The notes beneath the pieces are model-generated. The model saw only the letters and a list, made by a program, of their open reading frames with translations, was not told the DNA's origin and did not search any database. Made by a program: the position numbers and the translations under genes. From assembly GCA_947586255.1 (NCBI GenBank), contig CANPXP010000017.1:1-54382 (forward strand): 54,382 bases of DNA. The letters run 5' to 3'. Below, piece after piece: positions 47,899 through 54,382 of this stretch. How positions within the stretch are numbered: position 1 is the first letter of the stretch; each line of letters begins with the position of its first letter. This DNA is from an uncultured Lachnospiraceae bacterium. GTDB lineage: Bacteria > Bacillota > Clostridia > Lachnospirales > Lachnospiraceae.

Positions 47899-49164
47899 CT
47901 ACATGGCCGCATACGCGCCATCTTTAATCACTACCGCCTTGGGTGCCTTGGAAGGCTCGCCGGAAGCATCCCATGTGATGCCCTCGCCCGTCAGGCCGTT
48001 CACGGTGATCTCCGTCATCGCCTGAGACAGCGCCGTGCAGATCTCCTCATTGGACATGTCCGCCGTGATGCCTGCCTTCTCGGCCGCCGCCTTGATGGTG
48101 TAGATCGTGTCGTAGCCGTCAGCCGCGAACTGGTTAGGGGTCTCGCCGAATCTGTCATTGTACTCCTTGACGAAGTTCACCGTCAGGTCGTCCGTCGCGT
48201 CAGCCGCGAAAGGAGTCAAGAGCATAACGCCCTCCGCCAGGGATGCGTCGAAGTTCTCCACACCCAGGATACCGTCCAGACCGTCGCAGCCGAAGAACTG
48301 TACGTCAAAGCCCATGCTGTCCGCCTGTGTCAGGATCAGGGAAGCCTCCGTGTAGTAGATCGGCAGGAAGATCAGCTCTGCGCCCGCATCCTTCGCCTGC
48401 TGCAGCTGTACGGAGAAGTCCGTCTTGTTGTCCGCCGTGAAAGCGCCCGCAGCCACGATCTCGAAAGACTGATTTGCCGCCTCCTGTGCGAACTTCTCAT
48501 AGATACCGGAAGAATACACGTCGGAGCTGTCGTAGATCACCGCCACCTTGGATGCCAGGCCGTTCTCACCAATGTACTGCGCGGACGCAATACCCTGGTT
48601 GGGATCTGAGAAGCAAATGCGGAACGCGTTGTCATACTGTACGCAGTCTACCGCGGAGCCCGAAGGGGTCAACTGGAATACCTTGTCCTGCCAAGTCTTC
48701 TCGGATACCGCGATGGAGCACGCGCTGGTCACACTGCCGTCGATGACCTGTGCGCCCCAGTCCTTCAGCACGTTGTAGGCATTGACGGATTTCTCCGCGT
48801 CCAGCTCATCATCCTGGAAGTTCAGCTCCACCGTCATGCCGTTGATGCCGCCTGCCTCGTTGATCTCGTCGACCGCGATCTGGGAACCGTTCTTCGCCGC
48901 TACGCCATATACCGCTGCGCCGCCCGTCAGGGGTCCGATACCGCCGATCTTGAAGGTGCCGCCAGCCGCCGTCGTGTCGGCTGCCTCTGTCGTGTCCGCC
49001 TCCTCGGTGGTGTCAGCTGCTTCCGTCGTGTCAGAAACCTCAGTCGCCTCTGTCTCTGTTCCCGTTGCCGCAGCGCCGTCAGCGGCGCCGTCGGAACCGC
49101 AGCCTGCAAGCAGCGTCGCCATCATGGCGCCCGCAAGCATCAGGCTTACCATTTTCTTTTTCAT
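47899..49164 (-). CDS. livK: Branched-chain amino acid ABC transporter substrate-binding lipoprotein
   Basis: The start at 49164 (MKKKMVSLMLAGAMMATLLAGCG) has an AGGAGG site. The 421-residue product is a lipoprotein: signal peptide with lipobox LLAGC (Cys22), a Thr/Glu/Ala-rich linker (about 27-68) with repeats of the TTEAAD type, then a type I periplasmic-binding domain (Peripla_BP_6) with KIGGIGPLTGGAAVYGVAAKNGSQIAVDEINEAGGI. It captures leucine, isoleucine and valine, or related amino acids, outside the membrane for LivHMGF. First gene of the cluster. Confidence 0.94.
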   Translation of the reverse strand: MKKKMVSLMLAGAMMATLLAGCGSDGAADGAAATGTETEATEVSDTTEAADTTEEADTTEAADTTAAGGTFKIGGIGPLTGGAAVYGVAAKNGSQIAVDEINEAGGINGMTVELNFQDDELDAEKSVNAYNVLKDWGAQVIDGSVTSACSIAVSEKTWQDKVFQLTPSGSAVDCVQYDNAFRICFSDPNQGIASAQYIGENGLASKVAVIYDSSDVYSSGIYEKFAQEAANQSFEIVAAGAFTADNKTDFSVQLQQAKDAGAELIFLPIYYTEASLILTQADSMGFDVQFFGCDGLDGILGVENFDASLAEGVMLLTPFAADATDDLTVNFVKEYNDRFGETPNQFAADGYDTIYTIKAAAEKAGITADMSNEEICTALSQAMTEITVNGLTGEGITWDASGEPSKAPKAVVIKDGAYAAM

Positions 49165-49202
49165 AATTTTTCTCCTCCTTGTCTGTCTGTCAGGATTCAA
49201 AA

Positions 49203-49240
49203 AGAGGGACTTCTCTACATAATAATAAGTAAGAAGTCCC
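49203..49240 (-). promoter_or_regulatory. Terminator-like hairpin in the livK leader (candidate attenuator)
   Basis: GGGACTTCT (49240-49232) and AGAAGTCCC (49215-49207) form a perfect 9-bp stem followed on the minus strand by TCTTTTTG. It lies about 15 bases after the predicted start of transcription and 42 bases before the livK ATG, so it could cause premature termination or act as a stability hairpin. Confidence 0.6.
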
Positions 49241-49259
49241 GCCCTTGAAACCTAGGAAA

Positions 49260-49304
49260 ATGATAGTCAAAATTCACAATTTTGTCAATAGTTTTTTGTG
49301 AATT
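49260..49304 (-). promoter_or_regulatory. livK promoter with flanking operator-like dyad
   Basis: TTGACA (49288-49283), 17-bp spacer, TATCAT (49265-49260) on the minus strand. A perfect inverted repeat, AATTCACAA (49271-49279) and TTGTGAATT (49296-49304), brackets the -35, one arm in the spacer and one upstream. This suggests control of liv transcription by a dimeric DNA-binding protein. Confidence 0.78.
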
Positions 49305-49321
49305 TTATTTTCCTTTCTTTC

Positions 49322-50632
49322 TTATCGCTCCATTTTCCAGAAAAACGCGCTGTAGGGAGGCAGCTCGCTTCCGCCGCCGAAGTCGTGTTTTTCCCCGCTG
49401 ATCAGGTCCACGGCCAGGCCGCAGCCCGCGTCAAAATGCGCCGTGTAGCTCTCCGCGTCCGCGTTGATCGCCACGAGCACCCGCTCGCTGTCGCACTTGC
49501 GCTCGAAAATGCACTGTTTGTTCGTCAGGACGACGGAGCGGAAGTCGCCGTAGTTGAGCGCCGGCGAATTTTTCTTCGCCTCGGACAGCTTCGCGATCCA
49601 CTCGCACAGCTCATTCCACTCCGGCTTCTCGAAGCAGGCCCGCAGCGCCGGATCGCCCTCGCTCTTATTGGCCTTCGCTCCCCACTCGCTGCCGTAGTAA
49701 ACACAGGGAATGCCGGGCATGCCGAAGCACAGCGCGTAGATGAGCGGCAGATGCTTTTCATTGGTTAAGTTGCTGGCAATTCTGGTCACGTCATGGTTGT
49801 CCACGAAGGACAGCATGTGCTTGCCCCTGTACAGCGTCCAGTTCTCCGGCCCGAACTGCCTGAGCAGAGAATGGTTGATCTCGAACATATTCATACTGTT
49901 GAAGCTGGAGAACAGCCCCTTGTAGCACTCATAGTTGGTCGCCGAGTGCAGCATCTGGTCGTTGACCATCTGGTTGTAGTCCCCGTGCAGCATCTCGCCG
50001 AGCAGATAGAAGTCGTCCTTCAGCCCGTCCGTGAAAGTGCGCAGTCTCCTGACAAAATCGTGGTCCAGGCAGTACGCCACATCCAGCCGTAGCCCGTCTA
50101 TGTCGAATTCCTCCACCCAGCCCCGGACGCTGTCCAGAATGTGCCGGATCACGTCCTCGTTGCGCAGGTTGAGCTTCACCAGATCGTAGTTTCCTTCCCA
50201 GCCCTCGTACCACAGGCCGTCGTTGTAGTTGGAATTGCCGTCGAAATTGATGTGGAACCAGTCTCTGTAGGGAGACTCCCATCTCTTTTCAAGCACATCC
50301 CGAAAAGCCCAGAAGCCCCGGCCCACATGGTTGAACACCCCGTCCAGGATCACCTTGATCCCGTTTTCGTGGAGCGCGCCGCACACTTCCCTGAAATCTT
50401 CGTTGGTGCCGAGCCTGCAGTCGATGGTGCGGTAGTCCCTCGTGTTGTAGCCGTGGGTGTCCGACTCGAACACGGGCGAGAAATAAATCGCGTTGATTCC
50501 CAGCTTCTTCATATGAGGAATCCAATCCTTCACCTTCAAAATTCTGTGCATAAGCTGCCCGTCGTTCTCGAAAGGCGCCCCGCAGAAGCCCAGGGGATAG
50601 ATCTGATAGAAAACACTCTCATAAGCCCACAT
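49322..50632 (-). CDS. GH13 alpha-amylase-family glycosidase
   Basis: A 436-residue cytoplasmic GH13 enzyme: no signal peptide, catalytic barrel with DGVFNH (97-102), nucleophile Asp184 (GLRLDVAY), acid/base Glu213 (LLGEML) and transition-state stabiliser Asp278 (FVDNHD), followed by a small C-terminal beta domain. The family I motif and the MPGIPCVYYGSEWG loop resemble cyclomaltodextrinase/neopullulanase or oligo-alpha-1,6-glucosidase-like intracellular enzymes that act on maltodextrins. The exact specificity is not readable. It begins MWAYESVFYQIYPLGF. Confidence 0.92.
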   Translation of the reverse strand: MWAYESVFYQIYPLGFCGAPFENDGQLMHRILKVKDWIPHMKKLGINAIYFSPVFESDTHGYNTRDYRTIDCRLGTNEDFREVCGALHENGIKVILDGVFNHVGRGFWAFRDVLEKRWESPYRDWFHINFDGNSNYNDGLWYEGWEGNYDLVKLNLRNEDVIRHILDSVRGWVEEFDIDGLRLDVAYCLDHDFVRRLRTFTDGLKDDFYLLGEMLHGDYNQMVNDQMLHSATNYECYKGLFSSFNSMNMFEINHSLLRQFGPENWTLYRGKHMLSFVDNHDVTRIASNLTNEKHLPLIYALCFGMPGIPCVYYGSEWGAKANKSEGDPALRACFEKPEWNELCEWIAKLSEAKKNSPALNYGDFRSVVLTNKQCIFERKCDSERVLVAINADAESYTAHFDAGCGLAVDLISGEKHDFGGGSELPPYSAFFWKMER

Positions 50633-51115
50633 AATCGTACTCCTCTTTTTTATTCTTTTCCATCGTATTGTTGAGAACCGACCCGCGCAGCGGCCGGATT
50701 CCGGAGTTTATTTTACCATTCCCGACGCGGTTTTGCAAAGCACATTTCGATTGACCGATCAGGTACCTTTTTGGATAAACAAAAAAGCGTTCCGACGACT
50801 TTTCCACATCTTTTCCTGTAAAAATCATGAAAAACCGCCTCAAAACGCCAAAGAAATCCCCAATTTCCACAAAGTTATCCACATCGACAGGCTTGTCATT
50901 TTTGCATGACTGCCGTTCCTTTTTTGACAAAAGCGACAGTATTTTTACAAATTTCACCTCATTATTTAGACAATTTTCTTTTTTTCGATAATGAAAAATA
51001 AGGGACAATGTCGATTGCCGCCGTCTGATATTGTCGGTCCGGTCAATCCGTTTCGTATTTTGACGCTGCAAGTCAACCAAACGACGCGCACGCCCTCCTA
51101 CGGCACCTTCCGCCG
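50633..51115. other. AT-rich non-coding gap with DnaA-box-like sites
   Basis: No convincing gene. The plus strand has a perfect DnaA box TTATCCACA (50875-50883), a one-mismatch copy TTTTCCACA (50800-50808) and a two-mismatch copy ATTTCCACA (50863-50871), followed by a T-rich stretch (50930-51000). The GH13 promoter is at its left end. Confidence 0.5.
50710..50738 (-). promoter_or_regulatory. Promoter of the GH13 gene
   Basis: TTGCAA (50738-50733), 17-bp spacer, TAAAAT (50715-50710) on the minus strand with TGG before the -10. Confidence 0.6.
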
Positions 51116-53575
51116 CTACAACCATTCATTCCAGAAGCGTTCCACAGCATGACCCACTCGGTCAATACTGACGATCTCATAATTTTTCCATTCCCGCGGG
51201 AACAGTCTGCCGTAAGAAGCGCTCAGGAACCGCTCGTCCAAGAGCGCCACAATCCCGAAATCCTCCGCCGTGCGGATCACCCTGCCGGCGGCCTGCAGCA
51301 CCTTGTTCATGCCCGGATAACGGTAAGCATAATCGAAGCCGTTCTCTCCCCAGCCGTCGAAGTACTGTTTCAAAAGTTCCCGCTCGTGACACACCTGCGG
51401 CAGCCCTGTCCCCACGATGACCGCCCCGATCAGGCTGTCGTTTTTCAAATCGATCCCTTCGCTGAAAATCCCGCCCATCACGCAGAAGCCCAGCAGGCTC
51501 CGCTCCTCCTCCACCTCGATCTCCATTTGAATGAGGGAGGCAAAATCGCAGTCCGCATTGCCCTGAAACCGGCTCAGGAACGCCTCCCTCGCCTGCTCGT
51601 TCATATAGTCCTCCTGCACGATGCACTCCACTGTCCCGTCCGCATTGAAGAAGCGCGTATAGATTTCGTAGACCTGCCGCAGAAACGCGTGCGACGGGAA
51701 GAAAACCATATAGTTTCCGTGCCGCCTGCAGACAATTTCATGGAGATAGGACGCGATCCGGTAGTACTCCGCGTCGCCGCGCCGCGTATATTTGCTCGTC
51801 ACGTCGCTGCCGATGTACAGCCCCAGCTTGTCCGGCCGAAAGACAGACTGCGCGTACACCTCGTAATCTCCCTCCTCCGCGCCCAGCAGCTTCTTATAAT
51901 ACTGGATCGGCAGAAGCGTGGCGGAGAAAAGAATCGTACTCCTCCCCCGCATCATGCACTCCCGCAGATTTTTCGCGGGATTGACGCAGAAGAGTTTCAG
52001 AATGAAACTGCCGTCGGACTGCAGCTCCGAATAGATAATGTAATTCTCGTCGACCAGTTCGTACATCTCCAGGAAATGGGAAACTTCAAAATAAAATTCC
52101 AGAATCTCCCTGCGGACCGGGCTGTCCTCGTGCTCCTCCAGATAGTCGTCTATAGCCGCCCCAAGCCTGCTCAGGGCGCGCACGAAACCGTCTATGTACT
52201 CCACCACCCGGTAAGTCTCGCACTCCCGCTTCAGCGCAAGCATCTCCCTGTTGCACTTGTCCAGATTGCCGGCGATCCGTCCGTCATAGGCCTTGACCGT
52301 CCTTTTCAGCTCCAGGAAGTCCTCCTTGCGAAGCACCGCGCTGTACATATCCCTGCCGCGCTCCACCAGATTGTGCGCCTCATCGACCAGAAAGACGTAC
52401 TCTCCACGGACGCCCTCGGCGAAGAACCGGCGCAGATATACATGGGGATCGAAGAGGTAATTGTAATCGCAGATGACCGCGTCGGAAAAGAGACTCATGT
52501 CCAGACACATCTCGAAAGGACACACTTTGTGCCTGCGCGCATATTCCTCGATCTTCTCCCTGTTGTAGACGTCCTCATGGGTGAGCAGATCGTAGAGCGC
52601 GTCGTTGATTCTGTCGTAATGTCCCTTGGCGTAAGGGCATGCTTCGGGGTTGCACTCCGTCTCTTCCGCAAAGCAGATCTTCTCCTTCGCCGTCAGCACC
52701 ACGCTCTTGCACTGTAAGCCGTGCCCGCGCAGCAGTGCAAAGGTCTGATCCGCCACCGTGCGGGTGATCGTCTTGGCCGTCAGATAAAAAATCTTCTCAC
52801 ACAGCCCTTCGCCCATAGCCTTCAGCGCCGGAAATATCGTGGAAATCGTCTTGCCGACTCCCGTGGGCGCCTCGATGAAAAGCTTGCGCCTGTGATAGAT
52901 GGTCCGGTACACATCGGAGATCAGCTCCTTCTGTCCCTCCCTGTACGCGAAGGGGAACTGCAGCGCCCGGATGGAAGCCTGCCGCGTCTCCTGCCAGCGA
53001 AAGCTGTAATCCGCCCACTTGCGGTACTGTGTCAGCACCTCCCCGAACCATTCCCGCAGCTCGTCCGCCGTGTATTCATAGTGAAAATATCTGAGCTCCT
53101 CGGTTTCCATATGACAGTAAGTCATACGCACGCGCACGGCGGAAAGCCCCAGTTTCTCCGCCAGAATACAGGCATAGCACTTCGCCTGCGCCAGGTGGAC
53201 AGGCACCGCGTCCCGCATCCTCTTCAGGTCGTGAAAGGTACCCTTGATCTCGTCGACCGTCACCGTGATCGCCTGCGCCTGCTCCGGCGCAAGCTGCCGA
53301 TCCGGCAGCTCGGGAACTGCGCTCATATCCCCGACCGACTCCACGATCACGCCGTCCGCCCGGCCTTCGATCAGAATGTCGTAATCACCCGCCGGATACC
53401 GATAGGCAAGCGACACCTCCGCGTGATACTCCGGCCCCATGCGGCGCTGTATCATTCGGTGAATCCGCCCGCCCTCCTGCATGGCATTCTCGGCGGAAGC
53501 CGCTTTTCTGTTGTCGATATCGCCCGAGCGCAGGATAAACTCCACCAGCCCTCGAACGGAAACGCGTATCTCCAT
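51116..53575 (-). CDS. XPD/DinG-type iron-sulfur helicase with N-terminal PD-(D/E)XK-like domain
   Basis: An 819-residue superfamily 2 helicase of the DEAD_2/XPD group. The N-terminal 190 residues look like a PD-(D/E)XK nuclease of the Cas4/RecB kind: IEGRADG (69-75, Asp74), DEIKGT (108-113, Glu109 and Lys111) and HLAQAKCYACIL (127-138). The helicase has Walker A EAPTGVGKT (235-243), cysteines C301, C308, C313 and C352 placed for a 4Fe-4S cluster, and VDEAH (397-401), then the second RecA-like domain with GIFSEGIDL and AAGRVIRT. Likely acts in DNA repair or replication-fork rescue. A GAGGAT site precedes the start. Confidence 0.9.
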   Translation of the reverse strand: MEIRVSVRGLVEFILRSGDIDNRKAASAENAMQEGGRIHRMIQRRMGPEYHAEVSLAYRYPAGDYDILIEGRADGVIVESVGDMSAVPELPDRQLAPEQAQAITVTVDEIKGTFHDLKRMRDAVPVHLAQAKCYACILAEKLGLSAVRVRMTYCHMETEELRYFHYEYTADELREWFGEVLTQYRKWADYSFRWQETRQASIRALQFPFAYREGQKELISDVYRTIYHRRKLFIEAPTGVGKTISTIFPALKAMGEGLCEKIFYLTAKTITRTVADQTFALLRGHGLQCKSVVLTAKEKICFAEETECNPEACPYAKGHYDRINDALYDLLTHEDVYNREKIEEYARRHKVCPFEMCLDMSLFSDAVICDYNYLFDPHVYLRRFFAEGVRGEYVFLVDEAHNLVERGRDMYSAVLRKEDFLELKRTVKAYDGRIAGNLDKCNREMLALKRECETYRVVEYIDGFVRALSRLGAAIDDYLEEHEDSPVRREILEFYFEVSHFLEMYELVDENYIIYSELQSDGSFILKLFCVNPAKNLRECMMRGRSTILFSATLLPIQYYKKLLGAEEGDYEVYAQSVFRPDKLGLYIGSDVTSKYTRRGDAEYYRIASYLHEIVCRRHGNYMVFFPSHAFLRQVYEIYTRFFNADGTVECIVQEDYMNEQAREAFLSRFQGNADCDFASLIQMEIEVEEERSLLGFCVMGGIFSEGIDLKNDSLIGAVIVGTGLPQVCHERELLKQYFDGWGENGFDYAYRYPGMNKVLQAAGRVIRTAEDFGIVALLDERFLSASYGRLFPREWKNYEIVSIDRVGHAVERFWNEWL

Positions 53576-53595
53576 AAACTGCTCATCCTCAAGTA

Positions 53596-53637
53596 AAAAC
53601 TCCCTATCGGGATATCAGATTATCTCAGATAGGGAGT
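53596..53637 (-). terminator. Terminator of the HPr-like gene
   Basis: A 10-bp stem ACTCCCTATC / GATAGGGAGT with an 18-base partly paired loop, followed by TTTTTAC on the minus strand; it separates the HPr-like and helicase genes. Confidence 0.78.
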
Positions 53638-53667
53638 CCATGCCTCTTTTCTTTCTGATCGGCTCTA

Positions 53668-53892
53668 TCATGAAGCCACCGCAAACTGCTTGAGGTATCT
53701 GTCGAAGTCCTCATCATATCCGTTGCAGGATACGGTCAGCACCTGATTAAAATTCAGCCCCAGCACACCGATGAGCGATTTGGCATCCACCACGTAACTG
53801 TTGTAGGAGATGTCCACGTCAAAGATGCATTTCGTTGCAGCCAATACAAAACTCTTCACTTCGTCCGGTCTTAATCTGATCTTGTGTTGCAT
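53668..53892 (-). CDS. HPr-like protein without the phosphocarrier histidine (Crh-like)
   Basis: The start at 53892 (MQHKIRLRPDEVKSF) has an AAGGTGG site. The 74-residue product has the HPr fold pattern, with VVDAKSLIGVLGL corresponding to the Ser46 region; the regulatory serine is Ser39. The active-site segment, normally GLHARPA, reads IRLRPDE, so the histidine phosphorylated by enzyme I is replaced by Arg6. B. subtilis Crh shows the same trait (no His15, Ser46 kept) and works in catabolite repression, not sugar transport. A similar regulatory role is a reasonable inference. Own promoter and terminator. Confidence 0.8.
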   Translation of the reverse strand: MQHKIRLRPDEVKSFVLAATKCIFDVDISYNSYVVDAKSLIGVLGLNFNQVLTVSCNGYDEDFDRYLKQFAVAS

Positions 53893-53972
53893 AACATCCA
53901 CCTTCCTTTTCCATTCCTGTATGCATGCAAAAAGCACACATAGAAAATGTTTTCTTTCTCCTCGTTGACATG

Positions 53973-54000
53973 ATTATACTCTTTTCAGATCATTTGTAAA
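53973..54000 (-). promoter_or_regulatory. Promoter of the HPr-like gene
   Basis: TTTACA (54000-53995), 16-bp spacer, TATAAT (53978-53973) on the minus strand. Confidence 0.7.
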
Positions 54001-54050
54001 GTCATTTTTTATTTCGTTTGAAACTTTCGGAAGTTGCGGTTGGCCGTCCG

Positions 54051-54382
54051 TCATTCTCCCGCGAACTCCACCGCGTAATCCCGAAACCGCAGCGGGAACA
54101 TCTGTCTCTGCAATTCCCTGTTCTCGCGTTCCCCGATGCCGATCGTTCTGTGAAAAAGGCAGAACAGTTCCCTGTATTTCTCCTCCGCCGCCGACCAGAC
54201 AGGCTGCCCCACGGCGGATTCTTCCACGCCGGAGACGAGATACCAGGGTTTCCCCGCCGGATGTACGCCGAACAGTCCCCGTTCCTGATCGCGGATCACA
54301 AAATTCTCGATCGAAAGCCTGTCCGCAAAGTGCGGCATGATGAAGGGCAGTACGTTGTTCTGCGGCCCGATCTCGGCATAGA
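54051..54382 (-). CDS. TIGR03915 / DUF4130 family putative DNA-metabolism protein, C-terminal part (cut by window edge)
   Basis: The frame is open to the window edge, so the ATG at 54338 is internal. The visible 110 residues read YAEIGPQNNVLPFIMPHFADRL (split here), ENFVIRDQERGLFGVHPAGKPWYLV, EEKYRELFCLFHRTIGIGERENRELQRQMFPLRFRDYAVEF, matching the C-terminal end of DUF4130 proteins (probable DNA metabolism protein, TIGR03915). In many genomes this gene follows a radical-SAM protein of the splB-like TIGR03916 family, which would lie outside the window or downstream; it is not downstream here. Function not established, but a uracil-DNA-glycosylase-related fold has been suggested for the family. 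Confidence 0.8.
   Translation of the reverse strand, partial: YAEIGPQNNVLPFIMPHFADRLSIENFVIRDQERGLFGVHPAGKPWYLVSGVEESAVGQPVWSAAEEKYRELFCLFHRTIGIGERENRELQRQMFPLRFRDYAVEFAGE

Noticed and set aside
50619-51125. A 168-codon minus-strand frame filling the gap between the GH13 gene and the helicase
   Set aside because: Composition changes along its length, it has no plausible ribosome site, it overlaps the GH13 promoter and start, and it covers DnaA-box-like sites and a T-rich tract; best explained as chance.

Overview
The window looks like chromosomal DNA of a spore-forming, low-motility-information Firmicute, most probably a Lachnospiraceae (Clostridia) with a moderately high GC content. This is inferred from a complete spoIIAA-spoIIAB-sigF sporulation operon, a lysine riboswitch, a T-box leader on valS, an AGE-family cellobiose-2-epimerase-like gene, a DUF6465-like small protein, and strong AGGAGG ribosome sites throughout. 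Most genes lie on the minus strand; only typA and the class A penicillin-binding protein gene are on the plus strand. No tRNA, rRNA, CRISPR array, transposase or phage integrase was recognised.

Layout. 1-6.3 kb: the 5' end of dapA behind a lysine riboswitch, a corrinoid adenosyltransferase, a two-OB-fold single-strand DNA-binding protein, typA, mgtE and a YigZ-family protein. 6.4-9.2 kb: class A PBP. 9.3-13.1 kb: a small coiled-coil protein, an HD-GYP plus PilZ pair (cyclic di-GMP), and the spoIIA operon. 13.1-20.8 kb: a membrane TPR protein, an overlooked 49-codon gene, folC, a FapA/DUF342 gene and valS with its T-box and promoter. 20.8-25.7 kb: a five-gene operon (circularly permuted ATP-grasp, alpha-E, transglutaminase-like protease, and two AstE/aspartoacylase-like paralogues, one of which has lost its zinc site), read from a promoter through a terminator-like hairpin. 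25.7-32.5 kb: a three-gene signalling operon (REC-HD-GYP, hybrid kinase with Hpt, hybrid kinase fused to a DegV lipid-binding domain). 32.5-37.9 kb: a more AT-rich accessory stretch holding a divergent ClpP, two unrecognised proteins (one with a large internal tandem duplication) and a polytopic membrane protein. 37.9-40.3 kb: a PadR / DUF1700 / DUF4097 envelope module with a clear operator-promoter. 40.4-50.6 kb: a DUF6465-like protein, an AGE epimerase, an ABC exporter, a complete livFGMHK branched-chain amino acid importer and a GH13 glycosidase. 50.6-54.4 kb: an AT-rich gap with DnaA-box-like sites, an XPD/DinG-type helicase with an N-terminal nuclease-like domain, a Crh-like HPr and the 3' end of a TIGR03915/DUF4130 gene.

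The most interesting material is (i) the ATP-grasp/alpha-E/transglutaminase/AstE operon, which looks like a peptide or small-molecule amide-bond making and breaking pathway with an enzyme-pseudoenzyme pair, (ii) the kinase-DegV fusion inside a phosphorelay with cyclic-di-GMP output, and (iii) the ClpP-linked cassette of unknown proteins. All homology statements rest on reading the translated sequence; no database search was run.
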